Shown: positions 27,481 to 37,076, numbered from the stretch's first letter. The stretch: 64,000 nucleotides of DNA from Ruegeria sp. Ofav3-42 (GCF_022347725.1 NZ_JAKRGB010000007.1:62001-126000), one strand, 5' to 3'. Made by a program: numbers and translations. Notes: generated by a model from the letters alone, not told the origin.

Positions 27481-28191
27481 CCACAGGGCGTTTTCGCCCA
27501 GTTTCTCTACAAAAGCATCATGCGCCGCGCGTTCTTCCGCAGTGATCTTTGACGGCAAGGCCGTCGGGCGCGCTGTCGGACGCCAATCTTCTCCACCACC
27601 AGACGCTGCAGCCGCGCTGGTCGACAGGCCGAAATCCGGCTGCCGACCGCCAATCAGCTCAAGATACACCTCGGCCAGAATTTCCGAGTCAAGCAACGCC
27701 CCGTGCAGAACCCGGTTTGTATTGTCAATGTTGAAGCGTCGGCACAACGCGTCCAGCGATGCAGGCGAGCCCGGAAACCGTTTACGCGCAATCGCCAGCG
27801 TATCCAGCGCCTGATCCATCGGAAGGGTCGGCAAACCCATCCATCTGAGTTCCGCGTTCAGGAATTTCATGTCAAACGACGCGTTGTGGATGACCAGCCT
27901 GGAATCCCGGACGAAGTCCAGAAACCCCTGACCAACTTTGGCAAAGACCGGCTTGTCCTTAAGCGTGACCTCACCCTTTTCCGGCGGGCGCTGGTTTTCC
28001 AGCAGGTCGGGGCCGATGCCGTGCACCCCGAATGCCTCATCAGGCATTGAGCGTTCGGGGTTGATATAGACGTGATAGGTCTCACCCGTGGCGACATGGT
28101 TCCACAGCTCAACCGCACCAATTTCAACGATCCGATCGCCGCTTTCGGGATCAAACCCCGTGGTTTCGGTATCGAGTACAATCTCACGCAT
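27469..28191 (-). CDS. dnaQ: DNA polymerase III epsilon subunit (proofreading exonuclease)
   Basis: A 240-residue DEDDh 3'-5' exonuclease. Exo I is REIVLDTETTGFDP (Asp7, Glu9), Exo II NASFDMKFLNAELR, and Exo III HGALLDSEILAEVY with the preceding His. The C-terminal ~50 residues are a flexible tail that binds the alpha subunit. The start at 28191 is chosen because catalytic Asp7 lies where the family expects it. It overlaps coaE by 8 bp; the minus-strand run maf-aroE-coaE-dnaQ is coupled and points away from the origin. Confidence 0.96.
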   Translation of the reverse strand: MREIVLDTETTGFDPESGDRIVEIGAVELWNHVATGETYHVYINPERSMPDEAFGVHGIGPDLLENQRPPEKGEVTLKDKPVFAKVGQGFLDFVRDSRLVIHNASFDMKFLNAELRWMGLPTLPMDQALDTLAIARKRFPGSPASLDALCRRFNIDNTNRVLHGALLDSEILAEVYLELIGGRQPDFGLSTSAAAASGGGEDWRPTARPTALPSKITAEERAAHDAFVEKLGENALWTRA

Positions 28192-28777
28192 CTGCCATCC
28201 TCGCCCGTATCTGCCTGACCACATCCTGCACCTGCGTGCGGGCGTGGTCCAGCGTATCCGTCACGATCACGAAATCCGACCGTGCGCATTTTTCGTCATT
28301 CGGCATCTGTTTGGCCCGAATTTGTTCGAACTGCGCCTCAGTCATCGTGCCGCGCTCCATCACGCGGCGTTTCTGCTCGTCCGCTGGGATCGAAACGCAG
28401 GCGACCGCGTCCATCGCTGCATCACCACCGGTTTCAAATAACAGAGGCACGTCAAATACCAGAATATCCGTGGAGGCGGTTTCCCGAAACTCGGCCCGGT
28501 CAGCGGCCACTAGCGGGTGGACGATCGCCTCTATCCGTTTCAACGCGGTGGGATCCCGCGCGATGATCTGCTTCAGAGCATCCCGGCTGACATACCCATT
28601 AACAACGGCATCCGGAAAATCCGCACGAATGGGCTCAACCGCAGCTCCATCCTTTGAATAGAGTCTATGTACAGCCGCATCCGCATCCCACAGCGCACAG
28701 CCTTCGTCCACGAACATTTGCGCCGTGGTGCTTTTGCCCATACCTATCGAGCCCGTCAGGCCAAGAGCAAAGCTCAT
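28184..28777 (-). CDS. coaE: Dephospho-CoA kinase
   Basis: A 197-residue P-loop kinase for the last step of coenzyme A synthesis. It begins MSFALGLTGSIGMGKSTTAQ (Walker A), with DADAAVHRLY in the lid/substrate region, HPLVAADR and VLVFDVPLLFETGGD typical of CoaE. The start at 28777 lies inside the aroE stop overlap. Frames upstream of it are not homologous in character. Confidence 0.95.
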   Translation of the reverse strand: MSFALGLTGSIGMGKSTTAQMFVDEGCALWDADAAVHRLYSKDGAAVEPIRADFPDAVVNGYVSRDALKQIIARDPTALKRIEAIVHPLVAADRAEFRETASTDILVFDVPLLFETGGDAAMDAVACVSIPADEQKRRVMERGTMTEAQFEQIRAKQMPNDEKCARSDFVIVTDTLDHARTQVQDVVRQIRARMADA

Positions 28778-29607
28778 TCCAGTACCGCTGCTCGGAGGTC
28801 TTCCGTCACTTCGGGTCTTCGACCGAACCAACGCTCAAATCCCGGAACTGCCTGATGCAACAACATACCCAGACCGTCGACTGTTGTGCATCCGGCATCT
28901 TCGGCCGTTTGCAATAACCGGGTTTTCAGCGGTGCGTATACCAGATCGGTGACCACAGCACCCGGCTGCAGCCCGTCCAGAGGAACCCGCAATTCAGGCT
29001 GCCCCTGCATCCCCAAAGAGGTTGTGTTCACCACCAGTTCGGCGTTTTCGATGACGTTGCCTGCTTTGACCCAATCGATCACCTTGATACGCGGCCCGAA
29101 CTCTTCTTTTAACTGATCGGCGCGTTCGCGTGTGCGGTTGGTCAGCAGGATTTCAGGCACTCCGGCATCCACCAATGCCTGCAGAACGGCCCGTGAGGCA
29201 CCGCCTGCACCGAACACCACGGCAGGCCCATCTTCCGGGTTCCAATCCGGCGCACCGGCGCGGAGGTTCTCCATAAAACCGTAGCCGTCTGTGTTATCTG
29301 CGTGGATCGAGCCGTCATCCTGAAAGACCAGCGTATTCGCCGCGCCTATTTTGGCCGCGCGATCCGACACGTGACCTGCCAAGCGTAAAGCCGCCTCTTT
29401 ATGGGGGACGGTTACATTTGCACCGACATATCCGGCCTTGGGCAAAGTCCGCAGAACACTCTCCAAATCCTCTGGCGCAACGTCCATAGGAATATAGTGA
29501 CCCGCCAATCCGTGTGTCTTTAACCAATGCCCATGCAGCTTGGGGGATTTTGAATGTGCTATCGGATGCCCGATCACCCCAGCCAGTGGAATTCGGTTCT
29601 TGGTCAT
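28774..29607 (-). CDS. aroE: Shikimate dehydrogenase
   Basis: A 277-residue NADPH-dependent shikimate 5-dehydrogenase. The N-terminal substrate domain has GVIGHPIAHSKSPKLHG and GANVTVPHKEAAL (catalytic Lys), followed by ADNTDGYGF. The Rossmann domain has VFGAGGASRAVLQAL and the NRTRERADQL binding loop. A C-terminal VDGLGMLLHQA completes the active site. It catalyses 3-dehydroshikimate reduction in aromatic amino-acid synthesis. Overlaps both maf and coaE by 4 bp. Confidence 0.96.
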   Translation of the reverse strand: MTKNRIPLAGVIGHPIAHSKSPKLHGHWLKTHGLAGHYIPMDVAPEDLESVLRTLPKAGYVGANVTVPHKEAALRLAGHVSDRAAKIGAANTLVFQDDGSIHADNTDGYGFMENLRAGAPDWNPEDGPAVVFGAGGASRAVLQALVDAGVPEILLTNRTRERADQLKEEFGPRIKVIDWVKAGNVIENAELVVNTTSLGMQGQPELRVPLDGLQPGAVVTDLVYAPLKTRLLQTAEDAGCTTVDGLGMLLHQAVPGFERWFGRRPEVTEDLRAAVLE

Positions 29608-30203
29608 TGATCGATCACCCCTTTGACGGCCAGATAATTGAGCAGTTCCAACAAGGGCATACCCAAGACATTAAAATAGTCGCCGTCAATGGTGGCGAAT
29701 AGGCGAACACCTTCTTCTTCCAGCTTATACGCCCCCACCGCGTGACGAATGCTGTCCCAGTTGCGGTCAATATAGCTGCGCAGATACGCATCCGAACTCA
29801 TCCGCATCCTCAGGCGTACTTGCCCTACATGCCGCCAGATTGGTTCGCCATCCTGATAGATCACAGCTGCAGACAGCAGCATATGACGCTTGCCCCGCAT
29901 CGCCTTGAGCTGCGCCAGCGCCTCTTCTGATGATTCCGGTTTGGACAGTAACCGCCCATTAAAATCCAGCACCTGATCACAGCCCAGAACCATCGCACCG
30001 GGGGACTTGTCGCTGACCTTGCGGGCCTTCATCTCAGCCAGGGTATCCGCGATGTCGCGCGGCGGTGCGTTTTCGGCAAGCAGAGCCCGTTTAGCGGTGT
30101 CCTCGTCCACCCGCGCGGTTTGCACAGCAAAGGGCACGCCTGCGTTGCGCAGCAACTGTGCGCGGATCGACGACCCCGAGGCAAGGATGATGGGGACAGA
30201 CAT
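29604..30203 (-). CDS. maf: Maf-family nucleotide pyrophosphatase
   Basis: A 199-residue Maf/HAM1-superfamily house-cleaning enzyme with IILASGSSIRAQLLRNAG at the N-terminus and VLGCDQVLDFNGRLLSKP in the middle. Members hydrolyse modified or canonical NTPs, and in some bacteria restrain septation. It is the first gene left of the candidate origin; its start codon overlaps a DnaA-box-like sequence on the minus strand (30203-30211). Confidence 0.93.
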   Translation of the reverse strand: MSVPIILASGSSIRAQLLRNAGVPFAVQTARVDEDTAKRALLAENAPPRDIADTLAEMKARKVSDKSPGAMVLGCDQVLDFNGRLLSKPESSEEALAQLKAMRGKRHMLLSAAVIYQDGEPIWRHVGQVRLRMRMSSDAYLRSYIDRNWDSIRHAVGAYKLEEEGVRLFATIDGDYFNVLGMPLLELLNYLAVKGVIDQ

Positions 30204-30383
30204 GTGGAAAACCCCATGAGCAATTCGTTAAGTGTTCTGGGATGGTTTGTATGGTTTTCCGGTTGACACGCAACCCCGGGAATTTCGCAAAATTCTTACC
30301 CGAGTCGCCCGAATACCGTCCATTTGGGACAAGGATAACTTTGTGACACGGGAAAACCGGGATGTCCCAATTTACTCAAACGG

Positions 30384-30392
30384 TTATCCACA
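30384..30392 (+). promoter_or_regulatory. Perfect DnaA box
   Basis: TTATCCACA, an exact match to the TTATNCACA consensus, in the maf-hemJ gap. Confidence 0.75.
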
Positions 30393-30455
30393 GAAGCTTC
30401 CCTGATGTTAACGTTTAAGTATCTGAAAATAAAAGATTTAATTTCCGATCAACAG

Positions 30456-30468
30456 AATCAACCCCTTG
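30456..30468 (+). promoter_or_regulatory. Putative IHF binding site
   Basis: AATCAACCCCTTG matches the IHF consensus WATCAANNNNTTR at every fixed position and lies between the DnaA box and the AT/pyrimidine tract, as expected for an origin. Confidence 0.55.
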
Positions 30469-30607
30469 TAAGGCAATTCTATCCACCTGGGGAAAACACA
30501 TGAGTAAAAAAGTAATCCACGGATTTTGCTCACCCTACAAAACCATCTTCCTTTTTCTTTTCTTATTTTTTTATTAGGGAGAGTTCCGAGCAACGTTCGG
30601 AGCCAGA

Positions 30608-31057
30608 ATGACTGATCTTCTTTTCACGATTTACCCGTGGGTGAAGTCTGTACACATCATGGCCGTGATCTCATGGATGGCCGGACTATTCTATTTGCCC
30701 AGACTGTTCGTCTATCACGTAGAAAAGGCGCAATCGGTCGACGGCGCACAGGAAATCTTCTTTGAAATGGAAGAGAAGCTGCTGCGTGTGATCATGCGCC
30801 CGGCAATGTACGTAGCGTGGGTGTGCGGTCTGATCATGGTCTTCACGCCGGGCATCGTCGGATGGGACTGGTCTTGGCCCTGGGTCAAGGGGGCTGCCGT
30901 GATTGGTATGACCTGGTTCCATCACTGGCTGATGGCACGACGCAGGGATTTCCTTGAGGGCCGAAATAAGCTCACTGGGCGGCAGTTTCGCATGATGAAC
31001 GAGGTTCCGACCGTTTTGATGATTGTCATCGTTCTGGCGGTCGTTCTGAAGTTCTGA
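30608..31057 (+). CDS. hemJ: Protoporphyrinogen oxidase HemJ
   Basis: A 149-residue inner-membrane protein with four hydrophobic helices. It has the HemJ N-terminus WVKSVHIMAVISWMAGLFYLPRLFVYH with conserved His, then a Lys/Arg-rich loop, GWDWSWPWVKGA and HHWLMARRRDF, and RMMNEVPT at the end. It oxidises protoporphyrinogen IX in haem (and possibly chlorophyll) synthesis in bacteria lacking HemG and HemY. GGAG is 5 bases before the ATG. First gene right of the candidate origin. Confidence 0.93.
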   Translation: MTDLLFTIYPWVKSVHIMAVISWMAGLFYLPRLFVYHVEKAQSVDGAQEIFFEMEEKLLRVIMRPAMYVAWVCGLIMVFTPGIVGWDWSWPWVKGAAVIGMTWFHHWLMARRRDFLEGRNKLTGRQFRMMNEVPTVLMIVIVLAVVLKF

Positions 31058-31065
31058 GAGCCTGT

Positions 31066-31093
31066 TTGACTCGCGCGACAGTCGCGCTTATGT
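31066..31093 (+). promoter_or_regulatory. Putative sigma-70 promoter of rho
   Basis: TTGACT, a 16-base spacer containing the inverted repeat GCGCGACAGTCGCGC, then TTATGT, 85 bases before the rho start. The palindrome between -35 and -10 could be an operator (inference). Confidence 0.45.
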
Positions 31094-31178
31094 AGGGATC
31101 AACACGCCCGTCCGGGCGGCGTATCTTCCGTACTGAAATTCCACTTCGTGCCGCGCGTCAGCGGTGAAGGTATATATC

Positions 31179-32450
31179 ATGTCCTCTGAATCCCTGAATC
31201 TGGCCGACCTGAAGGCCAAAAGCCCCAAAGACCTTCTGGCGATGGCCGAAGAGCTGGAGATCGAAAACGCCTCGACCATGCGAAAAGGCGAGATGATGTT
31301 CCAGATCCTGCGCGAACGCGCGGATGAGGGCTGGACCGTTGGAGGCGATGGCGTGCTTGAGGTCCTGCAGGACGGCTTTGGCTTTCTGCGCTCGCCCGAG
31401 GCAAACTATCTGCCGGGCCCGGACGACATCTATGTCTCGCCCGATATGATCCGTCTGCACTCGCTTCGCACCGGTGATACGGTCGAAGGCGAAATCAAGG
31501 CACCTGATGATAATGAGCGTTACTTTGCGCTGACCAAAGTCACCAAGATCAACTTTGAAGATCCTGAAAAGGCCAAGCACAAAATCCTGTTCGATAACCT
31601 GACGCCGCTGTATCCGGATGAGCGTCTGAAGATGGAGATCGAAGATCCCACCATCAAGGACAAGTCGGCACGCGTGATTGACCTGGTCGCGCCGATCGGT
31701 AAAGGACAGCGTTCGCTGATTGTGGCGCCTCCGCGGACTGGTAAAACGGTGATCCTGCAGAACATCGCGCACTCGATCGAACAGAACCACCCCGAGTGTT
31801 ATCTGATTGTCCTGCTGATCGACGAACGCCCGGAAGAGGTGACCGACATGCAGCGTTCGGTGAAGGGTGAGGTTGTATCCTCGACCTTCGACGAACCGGC
31901 AACGCGCCACGTGGCTGTATCGGAAATGGTTATCGAAAAAGCCAAGCGTTTGGTCGAGCATAAACGAGATGTTGTTATCCTTCTCGACTCGATCACAAGA
32001 CTTGGTAGGGCTTTCAACACTGTGGTCCCTTCCTCAGGTAAGGTTCTGACCGGTGGTGTGGATGCAAATGCTCTGCAACGCCCCAAACGTTTCTTTGGTG
32101 CCGCGCGGAACATCGAAGAAGGTGGTTCGCTGACCATCATCGCCACCGCCCTTATCGATACCGGCAGCCGGATGGACGAAGTGATCTTTGAAGAATTCAA
32201 GGGCACTGGTAACTCGGAAATCGTTCTGGATCGTAAGATTGCAGACAAGCGCGTGTTCCCGGCGATCGACATCCTTAAATCCGGCACCCGGAAAGAGGAC
32301 CTGCTGGTCGACAAGGGCGATCTGGCCAAGACATTTGTCCTACGTCGGATTCTCAACCCGATGGGTACGACCGATGCAATCGAGTTCCTGTTGTCTAAGT
32401 TGAAACAGACGAAGACAAACGGAGAGTTCTTCGATTCGATGAACACCTGA
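31179..32450 (+). CDS. rho: Transcription termination factor Rho
   Basis: A 423-residue hexameric RNA helicase. The N-terminal Rho-N region ([23 protein letters not shown]) is followed by the cold-shock-like RNA-binding domain ([25 protein letters not shown]), then the ATPase domain with Walker [11 protein letters not shown], Walker [13 protein letters not shown], and the Q-loop/R-loop region near [22 protein letters not shown]. The start at 31179 (MSSESLNL) has GAAGG 8 bases upstream. It lies in the hemJ-rho-mnmE-mnmG run next to the origin. Confidence 0.98.
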   Translation: MSSESLNLADLKAKSPKDLLAMAEELEIENASTMRKGEMMFQILRERADEGWTVGGDGVLEVLQDGFGFLRSPEANYLPGPDDIYVSPDMIRLHSLRTGDTVEGEIKAPDDNERYFALTKVTKINFEDPEKAKHKILFDNLTPLYPDERLKMEIEDPTIKDKSARVIDLVAPIGKGQRSLIVAPPRTGKTVILQNIAHSIEQNHPECYLIVLLIDERPEEVTDMQRSVKGEVVSSTFDEPATRHVAVSEMVIEKAKRLVEHKRDVVILLDSITRLGRAFNTVVPSSGKVLTGGVDANALQRPKRFFGAARNIEEGGSLTIIATALIDTGSRMDEVIFEEFKGTGNSEIVLDRKIADKRVFPAIDILKSGTRKEDLLVDKGDLAKTFVLRRILNPMGTTDAIEFLLSKLKQTKTNGEFFDSMNT

Positions 32451-32481
32451 CACAGGTCTTAAACCCACGCGAGGCCTTCGA

Positions 32482-33768
32482 ATGGATACGATATTCGCCT
32501 TGGCCAGCGCGCAAGGCAAAGCCGGGGTGGCGGTCATCCGCCTCTCTGGCCCTCAGGCGCATTCCGCTGCGGCCAAATTAACCGATAGCACGTTGCCGGC
32601 CCGTGGTATGCGGGTGCGGTCTTTACGCGCGGCCGATGGCTCGCGCCTGGATGATGGTTTAATCCTGACATTCCAAAGTCCGGCCAGTTTTACAGGTGAA
32701 GATGTGGCCGAGCTGCAAATCCATGGTAGCACCGCCTCGGTAAACGCAGTGATCCGAACCTTGTCCGATATGTCCGGGCTACGTCTTGCGGAGCCCGGGG
32801 AATTCACACGCCGAGCGCTGGAAAACGGCAAGATGGACCTGACACAGGTCGAAGGTCTTGCCGATCTGATAGACGCTGAAACCGAAGCGCAACGCAAACA
32901 GGCGCAGACCATTCTTGCGGGTGAGTTGGGCACATTGGCCGAGCGTTGGCGCCGCGATCTGATTCGGGCGGCATCGTTGCTGGAAGCCGTTATTGATTTC
33001 GCGGATGAGGAAGTTCCGACCGACGTCACTCCCGAAGTGAAATCCCTGGTCTCTGGCGTCATGGCCGATCTTCACAGAGAAGCAGAGGGAGTGAAGATCG
33101 CAGAACGTATTCGAACTGGGTTTGAAGTTGCGATTGTGGGTCTTCCGAACGCAGGGAAGTCGACGTTGCTGAATGCGTTGGCTGGGCGTGAAGCGGCGAT
33201 AACGTCTGAATACGCCGGTACGACGCGGGACGTGATTGAGGTCCGAATGGACCTTGCTGGATTGCCGGTCACGTTGCTGGACACGGCGGGTTTGCGCGAA
33301 TCCGAAGACCACGTTGAAAACCTCGGGATCGAGCTGGCAAAGAAGCGGGCGGATTCAGCCGATCTACGTGTGTTTCTGACTGAAAACCCCGCAGAACTGG
33401 GTGTATCAATGCTCGCTGACGATATCCAGGTATTGCCCAAGTCCGATCTTCGGGAGCCGTCCGAAGGGGGAATTTCTGGAAAAACCGGGCAGGGCATCGA
33501 TCAGCTAATCTCCCAGATTTCGGGTGTGCTTAGCAATAAAACTACAAGCAGTGGTATTGCGACGCGCGAACGACATCGTGCAGCGCTGATTACGGCGCGT
33601 GAGTCGCTTGCCGCTGCAATGGCGGTTCTGGAATCAGGCCCAGACTTGTATGATATCGCAGCAGAAGAAATGCGCACGGCGATCCGTGCCCTTGAAACTT
33701 TGGTTGGCAGAATAGGTGTGGAAGATCTCTTGGATGAGATCTTCTCGAGTTTTTGCCTGGGTAAGTAA
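32482..33768 (+). CDS. mnmE: tRNA U34 modification GTPase MnmE
   Basis: A 428-residue GTPase that, with MnmG, makes the cmnm5/nm5 modification of wobble uridines. It begins [24 protein letters not shown] with the formyl-THF binding domain, has the inserted G domain with P-loop GLPNAGKST (near residue 220) and switch [12 protein letters not shown], and ends FCLGK, the C-terminal CxGK motif with the catalytic Cys. The stop is 4 bases before a parS site that also overlaps the mnmG start. Confidence 0.97.
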   Translation: MDTIFALASAQGKAGVAVIRLSGPQAHSAAAKLTDSTLPARGMRVRSLRAADGSRLDDGLILTFQSPASFTGEDVAELQIHGSTASVNAVIRTLSDMSGLRLAEPGEFTRRALENGKMDLTQVEGLADLIDAETEAQRKQAQTILAGELGTLAERWRRDLIRAASLLEAVIDFADEEVPTDVTPEVKSLVSGVMADLHREAEGVKIAERIRTGFEVAIVGLPNAGKSTLLNALAGREAAITSEYAGTTRDVIEVRMDLAGLPVTLLDTAGLRESEDHVENLGIELAKKRADSADLRVFLTENPAELGVSMLADDIQVLPKSDLREPSEGGISGKTGQGIDQLISQISGVLSNKTTSSGIATRERHRAALITARESLAAAMAVLESGPDLYDIAAEEMRTAIRALETLVGRIGVEDLLDEIFSSFCLGK

Positions 33769-33772
33769 GGAG

Positions 33773-33788
33773 TGTTTCACGTGAAACA
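33773..33788. promoter_or_regulatory. parS site 1 (perfect 16-mer)
   Basis: TGTTTCACGTGAAACA is a perfect palindrome identical to the classical ParB binding site. It fills the space between the mnmG ribosome binding site AAGGAG (33767-33772) and its GTG start at 33781, and includes that start codon. ParB bound here would cover the translation start region on DNA. Confidence 0.96.
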
Positions 33789-35649
33789 TCCAGAATTCGA
33801 TGTGATTGTTGTTGGCGCGGGCCACGCGGGAACCGAAGCTGCGCACGCGTCGGCCCGTATGGGAGTTAAAACAGCCTTGGTGACATTGTCCGCCTCGGAT
33901 ATCGGAGTAATGTCCTGCAATCCGGCAATTGGCGGACTGGGAAAAGGGCACCTGGTCCGAGAAATCGATGCGCTTGATGGTGTAATGGGACGCGTCGCAG
34001 ATCAGGCAGGTATCCAGTTCCGGTTGTTAAACCGCCGAAAAGGGCCAGCAGTTCAGGGCCCGAGAACTCAGGCCGACCGCGCTTTGTATCGGGCGGCAAT
34101 GCAAAGAGAGACGCAAGATCAACCGAATCTGTCCGTTGTTGTTGGAGAGGTAGCCGACTTTCTAATGGATGGAAGCCGCATTGCTGGCGTCAAACTGGCC
34201 GACGACACAAAATTTAAAGCGAAAGCTGTCATTCTGACATCAGGTACGTTTCTGCGCGGCGTCATCCATATCGGAGATGTATCGCGACCTGGCGGACGTA
34301 TGGGAGATCGCCCGTCGGTTAGATTGGCGGAACGCCTCGACAGTTTCGAACTGCCATTAGGGCGGTTGAAGACGGGCACGCCACCGCGACTGGACGGACG
34401 TACCATCGATTGGAGCGATCTTGAGTCACAGGACGGTGACGATGAACCAACCCTGTTTTCCTTCCTGTCGACTGATGTGATTGCCCCTCAGATTTCCTGT
34501 GGAATCACGCATACAAATGCGCGGACGCACGAAATCATTGAAAAGAACCTGTCCCGCTCTGCTATGTACGGTGGTCATATTGATGGGGTGGGGCCCAGAT
34601 ATTGTCCGTCAATCGAAGATAAGATCGTCCGCTTTGCCGATAAGGACTCGCATCAGATATTTCTTGAACCTGAAGGCGTAGAAGATCACACAATCTACCC
34701 GAACGGGATTTCAACGTCCTTGCCTCAGGATGTTCAGCTGGAATATGTGCGATCCATTAAAGGTCTTGATGCCGCGGAAATTCTGCAACCGGGTTATGCG
34801 ATCGAATATGACTATGTTGACCCCCGCGTTTTGACATCATCTCTCGCGTTGCCAGAAGTTGAAGGCCTATATTTAGCGGGTCAGATAAATGGCACCACAG
34901 GATACGAGGAAGCGGCGGCCCAGGGCCTTGTTGCTGGTTTGAATGCAGCCCAAAAGGTGCTGGGTCGGGAACCTATTCATTTCACACGGGCAGACAGCTA
35001 TATCGGCGTCATGATCGATGACCTGACAACGCGCGGAGTTGCAGAACCCTATAGGATGTTCACTTCTCGGGCGGAATTCCGACTTTCTTTGCGGGCAGAC
35101 AACGCAGACCAGCGCTTGACACCCATTGGCCTAGGCGTCGGGTGTGTTGGTGAGGACCGGCGGTCAAAATTCACTGAAAAGATGGAAAAACTGTCGGATG
35201 CAAAAGCTAAGCTGACCGAACAGACGTTTACGCCAAAAGAAGTTCGCGCGGCGGGTATCAACGTCAACCAAGACGGAAACCGTCGGGATGGTATGGCGAT
35301 TCTCGCCTTTCCGGACGTTCATTTTGATGACCTGCTGCCCTTGGTTCCGGAAGTTTCTGATGTAGATCGTGATATCCGCCTGCAAGTGGAGCGGGACGCG
35401 CTATACGCGAACTACATTGCGCGGCAGCTAAAAGACGTAGAGGCGATGAAACGCGACGAATCTTACGAGATTCCGAGAGATTTCGACTATTTTTCGATGG
35501 AAGGGTTGTCTTCTGAAATGAAGCAAAAGCTCTCAAACGCAAAGCCTCAGAACATAGCACAGGCCGGGCGCGTCGAAGGGGTTACACCTGCAGCGCTTAC
35601 ACTGGTGCTGGCTAAACTTCGCCGCGATCAGAAGGTTCGCAAAGCATGA
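33781..35649 (+). CDS. mnmG: tRNA U34 modification enzyme MnmG (GidA)
   Basis: A 622-residue FAD protein, partner of MnmE. The FAD-binding motif is [22 protein letters not shown], then [23 protein letters not shown] and [11 protein letters not shown]; late blocks [21 protein letters not shown] and [20 protein letters not shown] are typical. The GTG at 33781 is preferred over the in-frame GTG at 33772, since AAGGAG ends at 33772 and leaves an 8-base spacing. The stop overlaps rsmG at ATGA. Confidence 0.97.
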   Translation: MKHPEFDVIVVGAGHAGTEAAHASARMGVKTALVTLSASDIGVMSCNPAIGGLGKGHLVREIDALDGVMGRVADQAGIQFRLLNRRKGPAVQGPRTQADRALYRAAMQRETQDQPNLSVVVGEVADFLMDGSRIAGVKLADDTKFKAKAVILTSGTFLRGVIHIGDVSRPGGRMGDRPSVRLAERLDSFELPLGRLKTGTPPRLDGRTIDWSDLESQDGDDEPTLFSFLSTDVIAPQISCGITHTNARTHEIIEKNLSRSAMYGGHIDGVGPRYCPSIEDKIVRFADKDSHQIFLEPEGVEDHTIYPNGISTSLPQDVQLEYVRSIKGLDAAEILQPGYAIEYDYVDPRVLTSSLALPEVEGLYLAGQINGTTGYEEAAAQGLVAGLNAAQKVLGREPIHFTRADSYIGVMIDDLTTRGVAEPYRMFTSRAEFRLSLRADNADQRLTPIGLGVGCVGEDRRSKFTEKMEKLSDAKAKLTEQTFTPKEVRAAGINVNQDGNRRDGMAILAFPDVHFDDLLPLVPEVSDVDRDIRLQVERDALYANYIARQLKDVEAMKRDESYEIPRDFDYFSMEGLSSEMKQKLSNAKPQNIAQAGRVEGVTPAALTLVLAKLRRDQKVRKA

Positions 35650-36260
35650 ACGAGGCCATTTTCGACGACTTGGGTGTTTCACGTGAAACATTCGGGCGTC
35701 TGACGACCTATGTAGAACTCGTGAAACGCTGGAATCCAAAAATCAATCTGGTTTCACGAAAAAGTCTGGATGAAATCTGGGTTCGACATATCAAGGATTC
35801 GGTTCAGGTTTACAGATGCGCAATGTCATTTAATAACTGGGTGGATCTGGGAAGCGGAGGAGGCTTCCCCGGAATGGTCTGCGCCATAATGGCTGTAGAA
35901 GGTGCGCCGGACGCCCGATTTACCTTTGTCGAAAGCGACCAACGAAAATCTGCGTTCCTGCGTAACGTCTCCCGGGAATGTGGCGTGAATTGCAGCGTGC
36001 TTTCAAAGCGAATCGAGGCAGTTGATCCCTTGAATGCTGATATCCTGTCCGCACGGGCTTTGGCAGATCTGCGTACGCTATTATCCTTTTGTGACAGGCA
36101 TTTGAGCAAAACGGGGCTGGCTCTGTTGCCTAAAGGCGAAAAGTGGAAAAAAGAGCTGGAAGAGGCGCGTGAAGAATGGAATTTCGACGTCGACCCGATT
36201 ACAAGTTTAACTGAGCCTCAGGCCGTTATCCTTAAAATAAAAGGAGTTTCACGTGGTTGA
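35646..36260 (+). CDS. rsmG: 16S rRNA m7G527 methyltransferase RsmG (GidB)
   Basis: A 204-residue SAM-dependent methyltransferase of 16S rRNA G527. It has [28 protein letters not shown], the motif [18 protein letters not shown], and [20 protein letters not shown]. Its second parS site is embedded in codons for GVSRETF near residue 10, a well-known feature of gidB genes. The ORF overlaps parA by 8 bp. Loss of RsmG in other bacteria gives low-level streptomycin resistance. Confidence 0.96.
   Translation: MNEAIFDDLGVSRETFGRLTTYVELVKRWNPKINLVSRKSLDEIWVRHIKDSVQVYRCAMSFNNWVDLGSGGGFPGMVCAIMAVEGAPDARFTFVESDQRKSAFLRNVSRECGVNCSVLSKRIEAVDPLNADILSARALADLRTLLSFCDRHLSKTGLALLPKGEKWKKELEEAREEWNFDVDPITSLTEPQAVILKIKGVSRG
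35675..35690. promoter_or_regulatory. parS site 2 (perfect 16-mer inside rsmG)
   Basis: TGTTTCACGTGAAACA again, an exact palindrome, encoding the end of Gly-Val-Ser-Arg-Glu-Thr in RsmG. It is 1.9 kb from parS site 1 and upstream of parA-parB. Confidence 0.96.
36245..36260. promoter_or_regulatory. Degenerate parS-like sequence at the parA start
   Basis: AGTTTCACGTGGTTGA keeps positions 2-11 of parS (GTTTCACGTG) and the final A but has lost the right arm (11 of 16). It lies between AAGGAG (36241-36246) and the GTG start of parA (36253) in the same arrangement as parS site 1. Possible weak ParB site or autoregulatory operator; could also be chance. Confidence 0.4.
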
Positions 36261-37056
36261 TTTGTCTCGTCCCTCAGGGCCCCGAATTATAGCGGTTGCC
36301 AATCAGAAGGGCGGGGTGGGGAAGACCACAACAGCGATCAATCTTGCAGCGGGCCTGGCTGAAGCCGGGTGCAAGGTATTAGTTGTGGACCTTGATCCGC
36401 AGGGAAATGCGTCCACCGGGTTGGGGGTCGAGGATCGAGACTGGACAACCTACGATTTGATCCTCGATGATGCGCCTTTAGAAGCCGTTGTCCAGGAAAC
36501 GGAAATCGAAGGCTTGTTTGTCGTTCCGGCGACGGTTGATCTAAGTTCGGCTGATATCGAGCTGATTTCCAACGAAAAACGCAGCTATCTTTTGCATGAC
36601 GCCTTGCGTCAGACGGCCATCGACAAGTTTGATCTGGACTTCGTGCTGATCGATTGCCCTCCATCCCTCAATTTGTTGACTGTGAATGCTATGGTCGCGG
36701 CACATTCCATTTTGGTTCCGCTGCAAAGTGAGTTCTTTGCGTTGGAAGGGTTGTCACAGCTGATGCTGACCATTCGAGAGGTTCGTCAGACTGCGAATCC
36801 GGACCTCAGAATCGAAGGTGTTGTGTTGACCATGTATGACAACCGCAACAACTTGTCCCGACAGGTCGAAAAAGACGCGCGTGACAATCTGGGTGAGATG
36901 GTATTTAAAACCAAGATACCCAGAAATGTGCGGGTGAGTGAGGCTCCGTCATACGCATTGCCTGTTCTGCAATATGACTCGGGATCTCTGGGGGCGATGG
37001 CCTATCGGCACCTGGCCCGAGAAGTCATGCATAAAAACAAGAAAATCGCCGCTTAA
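36253..37056 (+). CDS. parA: Chromosome partitioning ATPase ParA (Soj)
   Basis: A 267-residue deviant-Walker ATPase: IIAVANQKGGVGKTTTAINLA at residues 12-32 with the signature Lys19, LVVDLDPQGNASTGLG (A'), and DFVLIDCPPSLNLLT (Walker B). It moves ParB-parS complexes during segregation of the origin. GTG start at 36253 with AAGGAG 6 bases upstream, overlapping the rsmG stop. parB follows after 20 bp, forming a complete parABS locus with the two sites upstream. Confidence 0.97.
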   Translation: MVDLSRPSGPRIIAVANQKGGVGKTTTAINLAAGLAEAGCKVLVVDLDPQGNASTGLGVEDRDWTTYDLILDDAPLEAVVQETEIEGLFVVPATVDLSSADIELISNEKRSYLLHDALRQTAIDKFDLDFVLIDCPPSLNLLTVNAMVAAHSILVPLQSEFFALEGLSQLMLTIREVRQTANPDLRIEGVVLTMYDNRNNLSRQVEKDARDNLGEMVFKTKIPRNVRVSEAPSYALPVLQYDSGSLGAMAYRHLAREVMHKNKKIAA

Positions 37057-37076
37057 GCGGCAGTGAGGAGGGCACC

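Larger units (their letters stand above)
30204..30607. other. Candidate chromosomal replication origin (oriC)
   Basis: This 404-bp gap between divergent maf and hemJ is the longest without a gene in the window and visibly AT-rich on its right half. It holds a perfect DnaA box TTATCCACA (30384), a TTWTNCACA-type box on the minus strand at 30203-30211, weaker boxes at 30479, 30488 (minus) and 30513, a perfect IHF consensus, two GANTC sites (30302, 30455), and a pyrimidine/AT tract at 30544-30575 that could unwind. Genes run away on both sides (dnaQ-maf leftward; hemJ to parB rightward) and parS sites follow at 3.4 and 5.3 kb. From memory, Rhodobacterales chromosomes are numbered from about here. 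No dnaA gene is near. Confidence 0.72.

Noticed and set aside
30500..30577. 25-codon reading frame with hydrophobic end inside the origin region
   Set aside because: Its sequence is dictated by the AT/pyrimidine tract of the putative unwinding element and there is no clear ribosome binding site.
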